The position numbers were made by a program, and so were the translations under genes. Below, piece after piece: positions 29,380-38,547 of a stretch of 64,000 nucleotides of DNA. The DNA comes from Enterobacter cancerogenus (GTDB lineage Bacteria; Pseudomonadota; Gammaproteobacteria; Enterobacterales; Enterobacteriaceae), in NCBI RefSeq assembly GCF_019047785.1, contig NZ_CP077290.1:4757735-4821734 (forward strand), written 5' to 3'. The notes below the pieces were generated by a model that had not been told where the DNA came from, made no database searches, and was given only the letters and a program-made list of their open reading frames with translations. Each line of letters opens with the position of its first letter. The first letter of the stretch is position 1.

Positions 29380-30480
29380 CTACGCAAATATCGTCATCAA
29401 ATACGCAATAAACAGCGCCATGTGCGCCGCACCGTTCAGCACGTTGGTGCGCCCGGTCGAGAACGAAATCTGGCACAGCAGCAGGGAGGCCAGCATCACA
29501 ATCATCTCCGGCGCGCCCAGCGCAAACTGCAAATCATTACCCGTCATAAAGGCAATTAAGGTCACCACCGGCACGGTGAGGGAGATCGTTGCCAGCACCG
29601 AACCGAAGAACAAGTTCATGGCGCGCTGCACCTGATTGTTCAGCACCGCTTTCAGCGCGCCCAGTCCTTCCGGAGAGAGAATCAACAGCGCTACCAGGAA
29701 GCCGGTAAAGGCAACCGGGGCATTCAGCTCGGTTAACAGCGTTTCAAGCGGGTTTGCGTTCATCTTGGTCACGGCGATAACCGCAACCAGATGCACGATC
29801 AGCCAGACGGTGTGCCACGCGCTGCTGTGGGCCGAGGGTTTGCCGTGATGCGGATCATCGTCGTCGCCGTCATCTTCATGCTCATAGACAAACAGGCTCT
29901 GGTGCGTTTTGGTCTGGATCAGCAGGAACACGCCGTACATGGCTGCGGAAATCAGGGCAACCAGCAGCGCCTGCCCGGTGGTAAAGTTCGCCCCCGGCAG
30001 CGCCATCGGGAAGACCAGCACAATGATTGCCAGCGGGAAAAGGGCGATCAGGTACTGTTTAATGCCAAACAGATTCATATACTGGGTCGCGAATTTACGC
30101 CCGCCCAGTAACAGCGAAAAGCCCACCAGACCGCCGGTCACAATCATGATGATGGAATACAGGGTGTCGCGCATCAGCGTAGGCGCGGCGTCGCCCGTTG
30201 CCATCAGGGCGGAGATCAGGCTGACTTCGAGAATAACGACCGAAAGGCTTAAGATTAAGGAGCCGTAAGGTTCGCCCAGGCGGTGGGCTAATACGTCGGC
30301 ATGGCGGACTACGCTAAAGGCGCTGGTTAAGATCCCGACCAGCGCAAGGATATTGATACCAACCACCACTGGCAGTGACTGACTGCTTCCCCAGAAGAGC
30401 AGCACAGCCAGTGCCAGAACCGGGAAAATGAGTGACGTCTCCTTGTGGCGGGTCTTAACCGCCTCGTGTGCTGCTGTCAT
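29380..30480 (-). CDS. chaA: Sodium-potassium/proton antiporter ChaA
   Basis: An inner-membrane cation/proton antiporter of the CaCA superfamily, active at alkaline pH. The 366-residue frame from the ATG at 30480 matches E. coli ChaA; the longer frame to 30510 lacks a counterpart. Both acidic antiporter repeats are visible (LILSLSVVILEVSLISALMA and LILSPEGLGALKAVLNN), as is an acidic central loop (EHEDDGDDDDPHHGK). It is divergent from chaB. Confidence 0.95.
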   Translation of the reverse strand: MTAAHEAVKTRHKETSLIFPVLALAVLLFWGSSQSLPVVVGINILALVGILTSAFSVVRHADVLAHRLGEPYGSLILSLSVVILEVSLISALMATGDAAPTLMRDTLYSIIMIVTGGLVGFSLLLGGRKFATQYMNLFGIKQYLIALFPLAIIVLVFPMALPGANFTTGQALLVALISAAMYGVFLLIQTKTHQSLFVYEHEDDGDDDDPHHGKPSAHSSAWHTVWLIVHLVAVIAVTKMNANPLETLLTELNAPVAFTGFLVALLILSPEGLGALKAVLNNQVQRAMNLFFGSVLATISLTVPVVTLIAFMTGNDLQFALGAPEMIVMLASLLLCQISFSTGRTNVLNGAAHMALFIAYLMTIFA

Positions 30481-30749
30481 GTGCTTCTCCATCAATGCAG
30501 GTGTTGTCATTATAGATAGAATTTTAAGGTCAATAAACTAACAGAATTCTGCTATTTCCCCTTTATTTTTTACTTAATTTTACCCTTTTAGCAGAAATTT
30601 AAGGCTGATGGTTAAAAAGATCATTTTTAAAAGAATACTTCATAAATAACAGCTAATTAATCTTTATGTTAATCCAAATTACTCATCGGCGTGGCAACCT
30701 GTGGCATCGTCGTCCACACTTAACCTTTTACACAAAAGTGAGGTAAACC

Positions 30750-30980
30750 ATGCCCTATAAATCGAAAAGCGAACTGCCCGATAGCGTACAGCACGTCCTG
30801 CCAGCCCATGCCCAGGATATCTACAAAGAAGCGTTTAACAGCGCCTGGGATCAGTATAAAGATAAAGACGACCGCCGGGATGATGCCAGCCGGGAAGAGA
30901 CCGCTCATAAAGTCGCCTGGGCGGCAGTGAAAAATGATTACGAGAAAGGAGACGATGATAAATGGCATAAAAAGAAATAG
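30750..30980 (+). CDS. chaB: ChaB, putative regulator of cation antiport
   Basis: A 76-residue, highly charged cytoplasmic protein nearly identical to E. coli ChaB (starts MPYKSKSELPDSVQHVLP, ends DDDKWHKKK). The core helix EAFNSAWDQYKDKDDRR is the conserved ChaB signature. A role in regulating ChaA has been proposed but not proven. GTGAGGT precedes the ATG. Confidence 0.92.
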   Translation: MPYKSKSELPDSVQHVLPAHAQDIYKEAFNSAWDQYKDKDDRRDDASREETAHKVAWAAVKNDYEKGDDDKWHKKK

Positions 30981-31157
30981 CCGCGAAACCCTTACCTGGC
31001 CCGGTTTTGACTTTTAAGGCGGTTGAACTTCCGTTGTATTGCAACTGGCCCGCGAATTGCTTATCGTTAATCCCCTGCTGGTAAAATGACCAGTAGATAA
31101 TGTCGGGAAGGCGGATTACAGCGGTCGCAAGGAAGCATGCAGTGGCGGAGGTATAAA

Positions 31158-31856
31158 GTGTTAACGCGTGATTTCTTGATGAAAGCGGATTGTAAGACGG
31201 CATTTGGTGCTATTGAGGAATCGCTTCTCTGGTCGGCTGAACAACGTGCGGCGTCGCTCGCTGCCACGCTTTCCTGCCGTCCTGACGATGGCCCGGTATG
31301 GATCTTTGGCTATGGTTCGCTGATGTGGAACCCGGCCCTCGAATTTGTCGAATCGGCGACGGGCACGCTGCCCGGTTGGCATCGCGCGTTTTGCCTGCGC
31401 CTGACCGCGGGCCGCGGCAGTGCCTGTCAGCCAGGGCGCATGCTTGCACTGAAAGAGGGCGGGCGCACCACGGGCGTGGCCTACCGCCTGCCGGATGCCA
31501 CGCTGCAGGAGGAGCTGACGCTGCTCTGGAAGCGCGAGATGATCACCGGGTGCTACATGCCCAGCTGGTGCAAGCTGGAACTCGACGACGGCCGCACCGT
31601 CAACGCGCTGGTGTTTATCATGGACCCACGCCATCCACTGTATGAAGCCGATACCCGCACGCAGGTGATTGCTCCGCTGATCGCGGCCGCCAGCGGCCCA
31701 CTGGGCACTAACGCGCAGTACCTTTTCTCCCTCGACCAGGAGTTGACCCGCCTCGGCATGAAAGATGATTGCCTGAATGAGCTGGTGGTGAAGGTGAAAG
31801 CGCTGCTGGAAGGAAATGCGCCGGGGCTATGCCTGACCCCGGCGGGCGCGCGTTAA
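31158..31856 (+). CDS. chaC: Glutathione-specific gamma-glutamylcyclotransferase ChaC
   Basis: Degrades glutathione to 5-oxoproline and Cys-Gly. The start is a GTG at 31158 preceded by GGAGG with a six-base spacer; this gives 232 residues aligned with E. coli ChaC (MITRDFL there, MLTRDFL here). The ATG at 31137 would add seven unmatched residues. The family motif FGYGSLMWNP and the segment CLRLTAGRG are intact. Follows chaB on the same strand after 177 bases. Confidence 0.93.
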   Translation: MLTRDFLMKADCKTAFGAIEESLLWSAEQRAASLAATLSCRPDDGPVWIFGYGSLMWNPALEFVESATGTLPGWHRAFCLRLTAGRGSACQPGRMLALKEGGRTTGVAYRLPDATLQEELTLLWKREMITGCYMPSWCKLELDDGRTVNALVFIMDPRHPLYEADTRTQVIAPLIAAASGPLGTNAQYLFSLDQELTRLGMKDDCLNELVVKVKALLEGNAPGLCLTPAGAR

Positions 31857-31877
31857 CGCCTTCGCGCGCCAGAAGGT

Positions 31878-33662
31878 TTAAATGCGGAAATGCCCGGCCG
31901 TTTCCGCCAGATCGCCCGCCTGGCTCTGCAGGGCGCTGGCCGCAGCGGCCGACTCGACCACCAGTTCCGCGTTCTGCTGCACCATCCGATCCAGATGCGT
32001 CACCGCGTGGTTTATCTCGTGAATACCTTTCATCTGCTCACTGGTGGCGATGGAGATTTCGCGCATGATGCCCGAGACGCTGCCGATGCTGGCCCGGATC
32101 TCATTCATGCTGTCACCCGCCAGATGCACATAGCGCGATCCGGTTGCCACGCTGTCGGTGGTGGAGTCGATAAGCGATTTGATCTCTTTCGCCGCCTGCG
32201 CACTGCGGCTGGCAAGGTTACGCACTTCCCCGGCCACCACGGCAAACCCACGTCCTTGCTCGCCGGCGCGCGCCGCTTCGACCGAGGCATTCAGCGCCAG
32301 AATGTTGGTCTGGAAGGCAATACCGTCAATCACGCTGGTGATATCGCCAATTTTTGCTGACGCCACCTCAATCGACTGCATGGTACTGATGGCCTGAGAG
32401 ACCACCTCGCCCCCGCGAGAAGCGGCGGCGGAGGCCTTGCTCGCCTGATCGTTGGCTTGCGCCGCTGACGCATTGGACTGGGTCACCGACGCGGTGATCT
32501 GCTCTACGGCGCTGGCCGTCTCACGCAGGCTGGAGGCGGCCTGCTCGGTGCGCCCCGAAAGATCCTGGTTGCCTGCGGCAATCTCCTTCGCCGCATTTTT
32601 TACGGATGCGCTGGCATCGCGCAGTTGCACCATCACCACCGAGAGTTTGTCGCTGAAGGCGTTAAACGCCTGGGCGATTTGCGCTACCTCATCGTCGCCG
32701 TTGTCCGGCAGACGCTGCGACAGGTCGTTGGTACCGTTGGCGATGCTGTGCATCGCGTCGCGGATATCCGACAGCCTTTTCAGCAGACGGGCAATGGCAA
32801 TGTGAACCACCGCGCCGCTCAGCAAGACCAGGATCACCAGCGACAGCGCAGAGGCCTTCAGCAGCGCGCGCATGCCGGAAGTGGCATCGTTGTTGTCCAG
32901 CGCCACAATCAGCATCCAGTGCGTGCCGGGAATGGCCGTCGCCACAAAGGTTTTCGCTATGCCGTTAAACGTGCCGTCGACGGGCGCACCGTTTTTCAGG
33001 GCGGCAAAATCAATCCCTTTAACGGATTCACCGAGCGGTTTGAGCGTGAGCGCCGCGTCGTTGGCGGCAATCACGGTCCCATCGCTGTCGACCAAAAGCC
33101 CGCTGCTCTCAGGCGTAGGATGAATACCGCGCACGTTCGCCACCACGCTGTCCATGGCCACATCACCGGCAACAACCGCTTTCAGCACGCCATTCTCTTT
33201 CACCGGGACGGCAAACGTCACAACCAGCTTGCCGGTGCCGGCGTCGACGTACGGGGCGGTAACCACAGGCGCGTCGGCGGTGACCACCTGCTGATACCAC
33301 GGCCGGATGGTCGGGTCGTAATCCGCCGGAACCCCCGCAGGATCCGAGAACTTTGCCGTTTTGCTGGCATAGCCAACGTAGACGTTTGTGAATCCACCCG
33401 CCTGCGCGAGTTGCTTAAAGGTCGGAACCGGATCGTCGCTCAGCGCCACGGTCTGGGCGGAAGCGATCACGGTCATTTTACCCTTTACCCACTCCGCAAT
33501 GGCCATGTTATGGCTGGCGCTGGTGCTGGCGAGGATATCCCGCTGCGACTGCTGGTTATCCTGACGCGTGACCTGAAAGTTGATGATGGTGTTGAGAAGA
33601 AGGGCGACGACGAGACAACCCGTCGTCGCGGCGATAATGCGAGCGCGAATGGATCTGAACAT
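31878..33662 (-). CDS. Methyl-accepting chemotaxis protein with periplasmic Cache domain
   Basis: A 594-residue inner-membrane chemoreceptor. It has a first membrane segment (about 8-30), a periplasmic dCache-like ligand domain (PADYDPTIRPWYQQV, LVVTFAVPVKENGVLKAVVAGDVAMD), a second membrane segment (about 275-300), a HAMP domain and a methyl-accepting signalling domain with the hallmark hairpin tip EAARAGEQGRGFAVVAGEV. It lacks the C-terminal NWETF-type pentapeptide that tethers CheR. A sigma-28-like promoter lies upstream. The ligand is unknown. Confidence 0.92.
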   Translation of the reverse strand: MFRSIRARIIAATTGCLVVALLLNTIINFQVTRQDNQQSQRDILASTSASHNMAIAEWVKGKMTVIASAQTVALSDDPVPTFKQLAQAGGFTNVYVGYASKTAKFSDPAGVPADYDPTIRPWYQQVVTADAPVVTAPYVDAGTGKLVVTFAVPVKENGVLKAVVAGDVAMDSVVANVRGIHPTPESSGLLVDSDGTVIAANDAALTLKPLGESVKGIDFAALKNGAPVDGTFNGIAKTFVATAIPGTHWMLIVALDNNDATSGMRALLKASALSLVILVLLSGAVVHIAIARLLKRLSDIRDAMHSIANGTNDLSQRLPDNGDDEVAQIAQAFNAFSDKLSVVMVQLRDASASVKNAAKEIAAGNQDLSGRTEQAASSLRETASAVEQITASVTQSNASAAQANDQASKASAAASRGGEVVSQAISTMQSIEVASAKIGDITSVIDGIAFQTNILALNASVEAARAGEQGRGFAVVAGEVRNLASRSAQAAKEIKSLIDSTTDSVATGSRYVHLAGDSMNEIRASIGSVSGIMREISIATSEQMKGIHEINHAVTHLDRMVQQNAELVVESAAAASALQSQAGDLAETAGHFRI

Positions 33663-33693
33663 AAGTGAAATACCTGCTGTGTTGTTTCCATGC

Positions 33694-33721
33694 CTATCGG
33701 CAATGTGGCAGGCAAACTTGA
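33694..33721 (-). promoter_or_regulatory. Sigma-28-like promoter of the chemoreceptor gene
   Basis: On the minus strand: TCAAGTTT, a 12-base spacer, GCCGATAG. This is 14 of 16 consensus positions with one extra spacer base relative to FliA promoters. It lies 31 bases upstream of the start codon. Confidence 0.6.
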
Positions 33722-33768
33722 TGCTGAAACCGCGTCCATTAGAAAATAATATTAAACCGGGTTTATTA

Positions 33769-34122
33769 TTAAAAAGTTAATACTTTATCGGCGGACAGAG
33801 TCCAGTCTGCCAGCTCAACAAGCGTGCCAATTTCCACCCCGTCAATCAGCGGCAGCCCGGTGATGCCGCGCCCGTCGGTGCAGGTTTTACACAGCTTAAC
33901 CGGCACGTTTTGCGCCGTCAGGATCTCGAGCATCTGCTGAATGTTGTACCCCTCGGCAGGTTTTTGCCCCTTCAGCCCGGCGGTGACCGCATCCGACATC
34001 AAAAAGAGGCGCAGTTCAGGGCGATGCTCTTTCTCGCACAGGGCGATTGCCAGGCGCAGGCTGTTAAAAAGGGATTCACTGCCGTAGGCCGCTCCGTTGG
34101 CGACAATCGTAATCTTCTGCAT
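33769..34122 (-). CDS. ychN: DsrE-family sulfur-relay-like protein YchN
   Basis: A 117-residue soluble protein of the DsrE/F fold, nearly identical to E. coli YchN, which forms a hexamer. Start MQKITIVANGAAYGSE at 34122, with GGAG upstream; the longer frame to 34149 lacks a counterpart. Conserved Cys residues lie in KLCKTCTDGRG, the putative sulfur-handling site. Divergent from nasR by 72 bases. Confidence 0.92.
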   Translation of the reverse strand: MQKITIVANGAAYGSESLFNSLRLAIALCEKEHRPELRLFLMSDAVTAGLKGQKPAEGYNIQQMLEILTAQNVPVKLCKTCTDGRGITGLPLIDGVEIGTLVELADWTLSADKVLTF

Positions 34123-34194
34123 GGAAACTCCTGTTCGGTTAAAAGGCATGAATATTGCTTAGCTCTACGGGGAATAGGGAACCGGAGAGCGAGT

Positions 34195-35379
34195 ATGACG
34201 ATAAAGGCTGACAGTTTATCGGGCGCAAATGAATGGCTTCATCGTGCCACGGTGATGCGCCGCGAGCAGCTTAATACCCTGGCGGTTCTGGGGGCGCTGG
34301 TCAACGGCATCAGCCGACTGGTGCATATGCTACAGTGCGAGCGCGGGGCGTCAAACGTCTGGCTCTGCTCCCGGGGGCAGCTCTACGGCCCGGAATGTCG
34401 GGCCAGCAAGGCGCTGGTCGATGAAAATCTGACGGCGTTCAACCGTCAGCTTAACCTGCAAACGCCGATGCCCGGCAGCGCGGTGTGCGAACGCATTGCC
34501 GGTGCGCTTCACGCGCTGGCGTCGCTTCCGGCGCTGCGTGACGACGTCGAACGGCAAAACGTGACGGCCCCGCAGGCGATGGAACGCTACAGCCGGATAC
34601 TTCGCCATCTGCTCAGTATCATTCCTCAGCTCAATGACAGCATTGACGATCCGCAAATCGCGGGCCGGTTTGTCGCACTTTATAGCCTGATGCAGGGCAA
34701 AGAGTGGGTAGGGCAGGAGCGTGCGCTGGGCGCAACGGGCTTCACGCAGGGCTTTTTTGATGATGAAACCCGCCAGCGGCTGGTGGACCGTATCGACGGG
34801 CAGCAGGCCTGCTTCGAGGTTTTTTTGTCTTACAGCCGGGCCGACGTGCAGGAGACGTTTGCGCTTAACTGTATGCCGGACCTCGAAACAGAGCAGCTCA
34901 GGCGCGTGGCCTGTACCCGTCAGCCGGCGGCGGACAAGGGAAACACCGCCCTGAGGTGGTTTGCGTTGCAGACGGCACGCCTGGAACACCTTCGCACGCT
35001 GGAGGAGTTAGCCATCGCCGATCTCATGGCGATGGTGGATGAACGTATTCACGGGGCGAATGAACGCACGCTGCGGGTCTGCGAGGACAACGAGGCGTTT
35101 ACCCATTTCCCGGATAAACCTCTGCTGCCGCTGGTGCGCGAGCAGGCACGTGAGATCGACAGTCTTTCCCGTCAGTTGGCCTCCCTGCGCGAAACGCTGG
35201 AGGAGCGCAAGACCATCGACAAAGCCAAAAGCATCCTGATGACGCATCACGCTATGAGCGAAGAGCAGGCGTGGACAACGCTGCGCAAAATGGCGATGGA
35301 CAAAAATCAGCGCATGGTGGATATCGCCCATGCGCTGCTCACCGTGAAGAACCTCTGGCAGCCCGTGCCGAAAGCGTAG
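34195..35379 (+). CDS. nasR: Nitrate/nitrite-responsive antitermination regulator NasR
   Basis: Binds nitrate or nitrite and then binds the nas leader RNA to block termination. The 394-residue protein has a NIT sensor domain (about 40-290, starting MLQCERGASNVWLCSRG) and a C-terminal ANTAR RNA-binding domain (about 330-394: KTIDKAKSILMTHHAMSEEQA, then MAMDKNQRMVDIAHALL). The size matches Klebsiella NasR. The ATG at 34195 has GGAGAG upstream. It sits directly before the nas leader that carries its expected target hairpin. Confidence 0.95.
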   Translation: MTIKADSLSGANEWLHRATVMRREQLNTLAVLGALVNGISRLVHMLQCERGASNVWLCSRGQLYGPECRASKALVDENLTAFNRQLNLQTPMPGSAVCERIAGALHALASLPALRDDVERQNVTAPQAMERYSRILRHLLSIIPQLNDSIDDPQIAGRFVALYSLMQGKEWVGQERALGATGFTQGFFDDETRQRLVDRIDGQQACFEVFLSYSRADVQETFALNCMPDLETEQLRRVACTRQPAADKGNTALRWFALQTARLEHLRTLEELAIADLMAMVDERIHGANERTLRVCEDNEAFTHFPDKPLLPLVREQAREIDSLSRQLASLRETLEERKTIDKAKSILMTHHAMSEEQAWTTLRKMAMDKNQRMVDIAHALLTVKNLWQPVPKA

Positions 35380-35380
35380 T

Positions 35381-35397
35381 TGCACAATCAGCGGGCA
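35381..35397 (+). promoter_or_regulatory. Possible NtrC-binding site upstream of nasF
   Basis: TGCACAATCAGCGGGCA agrees with TGCACYNNNNNRGTGCA at about 9 of 12 defined positions. It lies about 75 bases upstream of the sigma-54 promoter. A weaker second candidate is at about 35403-35419. Confidence 0.4.
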
Positions 35398-35469
35398 TGT
35401 CATGCCTGATTGAGGTGCGCCGTGAGAGGGCAACGGGCGGGGAAGCCCTGAAAACAACAGTTTAAAACC

Positions 35470-35485
35470 TGGCATCCCCTTTGCA
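35470..35485 (+). promoter_or_regulatory. Sigma-54 (RpoN) promoter of the nas operon
   Basis: TGGCAT-CCCCT-TTGCA matches TGGCAC-N5-TTGCA at 10 of 11 positions, with the GG and GC doublets ten bases apart. It lies 123 bases before nasF and just upstream of the antitermination leader, as in Klebsiella. Confidence 0.9.
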
Positions 35486-35510
35486 TTATCAGATTAACAA
35501 AGATTGACGG

Positions 35511-35549
35511 TGCGCCAACGGCGGCGCATGCGTTTTCAGGATAAAGGCG
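35511..35549 (+). promoter_or_regulatory. NasR (ANTAR) target hairpins in the nasF leader RNA
   Basis: First hairpin: TGCGCC/GGCGCA stem closing the hexaloop AACGGC (35511-35528), with the A1 and G4 loop bases that ANTAR proteins require. Second, weaker hairpin: CGTTTT/AAAG(G)CG closing CAGGAT (35531-35549). The 3' arm of the second overlaps the 5' arm of the terminator that follows, so the two structures should compete. Confidence 0.75.
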
Positions 35550-35586
35550 TCCAGCGGTGCTCCGGCACCGACGGGCGCTTTTTTTT
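35547..35586 (+). terminator. Conditional terminator in the nasF leader
   Basis: GCGTCC and CGGTGC pair with GCACCG and GGGCGC around a TCCG loop, followed by eight T residues (35579-35586). It precedes nasF by about 21 bases, so transcription of the operon should need NasR-dependent antitermination. Confidence 0.88.
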
Positions 35587-35607
35587 GGCTTTTTTTCGGG
35601 AGTGGTT

Positions 35608-36855
35608 ATGGCGGATTTGTCGAGACGGCGGTTTTTGCAGGCCAGCATGCTGGCGAGCGGCGCAATGCTGTTACCCGGCATCATGCAGGCCGCGTGGGCG
35701 GCGGGGTCGGACAGGCCGGAGCAGCAGACGGTGCGGATCGGATTTATCCCGCTCACCGACTGCGCGCCGGTGGTTATCGCGGCGCTGAAGGGGTTTGATA
35801 AAAAGTACGGCATCACCATCGTGCCGACCAAAGAGGCGAGCTGGGCGGCTGTACGCGACAAGCTGGTTGCCGGTGAACTGGACGCCGCACACATTCTTTA
35901 CGGCCTGCTGTATGGGCTTGAGCTGGGCATCGCCGGCAAGCCGCAGGAGATGGCAAACCTGATGACCCTTAACCAGAACGGCCAGGCGATTACGCTCTCA
36001 AGCGATCTGGCAGAGAAGGGCGTGCGCGATCTCGACGGGCTGAAAAAGCGGGTCGCTCAGCAGCCTCCCGGCACCTACACCTTTGCCCACACCTTCCCGA
36101 CGGGCACCCACGCCATGTGGCTGTACTACTGGCTGGCAAGCGCCGGGATCAATCCGTTTGACGATGTGCGTACCGTGGTGGTGCCGCCCCCGCAAATGGT
36201 GATGAACATGCGCATTGGCAACATGGTCGGTTTTTGCGTCGGTGAGCCGTGGAACGCGCGCGCCATTAATGACCGCATCGGGTTTACCGCCGCCACCTCC
36301 CAGTCCATCTGGGCCGATCATCCGGAAAAAATCCTCGGCACCCGCCGCGCCTGGGTAGAGAAGAACCCGCATACCGCACGGGCGCTGGTGAGCGCGGTGC
36401 TGGAAGCCGCCCGCTGGATAGACGCCTCGCCGGAAAACAAACGCGAAACCGCGCAGATCCTCTCCCGTCGGGCATGGCTTAACTGCAAAGAGCAGTATCT
36501 CACCGGGCGTATGCTGGGCGAGTACGACAACGGTCTGGGGCAGCGCTGGCAGGATGACTACCCGATTCGCTTCTTCAATGACGGGGCCGTCAGCTACCCG
36601 TATCTCTCCGACGGTACCTGGTTCTTAACCCAGTTCCGCCGCTGGGGCTTGCTAAAGACCGCCCCGGACTATCACGCCATCGCGCAACGCATCAACCAGA
36701 CCGCGGTCTGGCAGGACGCGGCAACCGCCGTCGGCGGCATCTCCACGCCGTCATCACCGCTTCGCAGCAGCACGCTGATGGACGGTACCGTCTGGAACGG
36801 CACCGATCCGGACGGTTACGCCAACCGCTTCGCTATTCACCGTAAAGGGGCCTGA
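35608..36855 (+). CDS. nasF: Nitrate ABC transporter substrate-binding protein NasF
   Basis: Periplasmic nitrate/nitrite-binding protein of an assimilatory uptake system, 415 residues from the ATG at 35608 (GGGAG upstream). The N-terminus carries a twin-arginine signal (SRRRFLQ, ending AAWAAG), implying export after folding. Family segments include VRIGFIPLTDCAPVVIA, AAHILYGLLYGLELG and VVPPPQMVMNM. First gene of the nasFEDCBA operon, two bases before nasE. Confidence 0.93.
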   Translation: MADLSRRRFLQASMLASGAMLLPGIMQAAWAAGSDRPEQQTVRIGFIPLTDCAPVVIAALKGFDKKYGITIVPTKEASWAAVRDKLVAGELDAAHILYGLLYGLELGIAGKPQEMANLMTLNQNGQAITLSSDLAEKGVRDLDGLKKRVAQQPPGTYTFAHTFPTGTHAMWLYYWLASAGINPFDDVRTVVVPPPQMVMNMRIGNMVGFCVGEPWNARAINDRIGFTAATSQSIWADHPEKILGTRRAWVEKNPHTARALVSAVLEAARWIDASPENKRETAQILSRRAWLNCKEQYLTGRMLGEYDNGLGQRWQDDYPIRFFNDGAVSYPYLSDGTWFLTQFRRWGLLKTAPDYHAIAQRINQTAVWQDAATAVGGISTPSSPLRSSTLMDGTVWNGTDPDGYANRFAIHRKGA

Positions 36856-36857
36856 TT

Positions 36858-37736
36858 ATGTCGCATCTGCAAAATACACAGCCACAAGAGACGCCGGTCA
36901 GCGCTGAGGTGATCGCGCTGCCACCGGTGCCGGTTCGCCGCCGTGGACCGGGGTTTACGCGCCGGATGAATGACCTCCTGCAACGTATTATCCCGGCTTT
37001 TCTCGGTCTCGGGCTGATGGTGGTGCTCTGGCAGCTCGCCGCCATTAACAGTAAAGGCTTTCCGACGCCGCTCAGCACCCTGGATTCAGCGTTAACCCTG
37101 TTTGCCGATCCCTTCTACCGCGACGGACCGAATGATATGGGCATCGGCTGGAACGTGCTGGCCTCGCTCCAGCGCGTGGCGGTGGGCTTTGGCCTGGCGG
37201 CGATAGCCGGTATTCCGCTGGGCTTTCTGATTGGCCGCTTCACCTTTTTCTCGCGCATGTTCAACCCGCTGATTGCGCTGCTGCGCCCCGTCAGCCCGCT
37301 GGCCTGGCTGCCCATCGGCCTGCTGCTGTTCCAGAAAGCGGAGCCGGCCTCCAGCTGGACCATTTTCATCTGCTCCATCTGGCCGATGGTGATCAACACC
37401 GCCGAAGGGGTGCGCCGGATCCCGCAGGATTACCTTAACGTTGCCCGCGTGCTGCAGCTTTCCGAATGGACCATCCTGCGCCGCATTCTTTTCCCGGCGG
37501 TATTGCCTGCGGTACTGACCGGGGTGCGTCTGTCGATAGGGATCGCCTGGCTGGTGATCGTCGCCGCCGAAATGCTGACCGGTGGCGTCGGGATCGGCTT
37601 CTGGATCTGGAACGAGTGGAACAACCTCAACGTTGAAAACATTCTCATCGCCATCGTCATCATTGGTGTGGTCGGGCTGATGCTGGAGCAGGGGCTGATG
37701 CTGATCGCCCGCCGTTTTAGCTGGCAGGAAAAATAA
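36858..37736 (+). CDS. nasE: Nitrate ABC transporter permease NasE
   Basis: A 292-residue inner-membrane permease (NtrB/SsuC type) with about six hydrophobic segments. The binding-protein-dependent transport signature EGVRRIPQDYLNVARVLQLS is clear, and MLTGGVGIGFWIWNEWNNLN is characteristic of nitrate permeases. Lies between nasF and nasD with spacing under ten bases on both sides. Confidence 0.93.
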   Translation: MSHLQNTQPQETPVSAEVIALPPVPVRRRGPGFTRRMNDLLQRIIPAFLGLGLMVVLWQLAAINSKGFPTPLSTLDSALTLFADPFYRDGPNDMGIGWNVLASLQRVAVGFGLAAIAGIPLGFLIGRFTFFSRMFNPLIALLRPVSPLAWLPIGLLLFQKAEPASSWTIFICSIWPMVINTAEGVRRIPQDYLNVARVLQLSEWTILRRILFPAVLPAVLTGVRLSIGIAWLVIVAAEMLTGGVGIGFWIWNEWNNLNVENILIAIVIIGVVGLMLEQGLMLIARRFSWQEK

Positions 37737-37745
37737 GGAGTGACT

Positions 37746-38534
37746 ATGAAACCGTTAATTCAGGTGCAGGCCGTGAGCCAGCGTTTTTCCACCGCCAGCG
37801 GTGAGTTTCTGGCGCTGCAAAACGTCTCGTTTGATATCCATGAAGGGGAAACCGTCAGCCTGATTGGTCACTCCGGGTGCGGTAAATCCACGCTGCTGAA
37901 CCTTATCGCCGGGATCGCATTGCCGACGGAGGGCGGGATTATCTGCGATAACCGTGAAATCGCCGGGCCGGGGCCAGAGCGGGCGGTGGTGTTTCAGAAC
38001 CATTCGCTGCTGCCGTGGCTCACCTGCTTCGACAACGTGGCGCTGGCGGTGGACCAGGTGTTTCGCCGCACCATGAGTAAGGCCGAGCGCAGGGAGTGGA
38101 TCGAACACAATCTCGATCGCGTGCAGATGGGCCATGCGCTGCACAAGCGTCCGTCGGAGATCTCCGGTGGGATGAAACAGCGCGTCGGCATCGCCCGCGC
38201 GCTGGCGATGAAGCCCAAAGTGTTGCTGATGGATGAGCCTTTCGGCGCGCTGGATGCCCTGACCCGCGCGCACCTTCAGGACTCGGTGATGAAAATTCAG
38301 CAGGCGCTGAACACCACCATCGTGCTTATCACCCATGATGTCGACGAGGCGGTGCTGCTCTCTGACCGTGTGCTGATGATGACCAACGGCCCGGCGGCCA
38401 CCGTCGGGGAGATCCTCCAGGTTGACCTGCCGCGTCCGCGAAACCGGGTGCAGCTGGCTGACGACAGCCGCTATCACCACATGCGCCAGCAGATCCTGCA
38501 TTTCCTCTATGAAAAACAGCCTAAGGCGGCGTAA
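37746..38534 (+). CDS. nasD: Nitrate ABC transporter ATP-binding protein NasD
   Basis: A 262-residue ATPase with Walker A GHSGCGKST, signature EISGGMKQRV, Walker B VLLMDEPFGALD and switch His in LITHDVDEAVLL. The ATG at 37746 has AAGGAG correctly spaced; the GTG two codons earlier is less likely. Ends 13 bases before the nitrite reductase fusion gene. Confidence 0.93.
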   Translation: MKPLIQVQAVSQRFSTASGEFLALQNVSFDIHEGETVSLIGHSGCGKSTLLNLIAGIALPTEGGIICDNREIAGPGPERAVVFQNHSLLPWLTCFDNVALAVDQVFRRTMSKAERREWIEHNLDRVQMGHALHKRPSEISGGMKQRVGIARALAMKPKVLLMDEPFGALDALTRAHLQDSVMKIQQALNTTIVLITHDVDEAVLLSDRVLMMTNGPAATVGEILQVDLPRPRNRVQLADDSRYHHMRQQILHFLYEKQPKAA

Positions 38535-38547
38535 CGAGGAGGCCACG

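Noticed and set aside
33769-34149. Longer YchN start at 34149
   Set aside because: The extra nine residues have no counterpart in E. coli YchN, and the ribosome-binding site fits the ATG at 34122.
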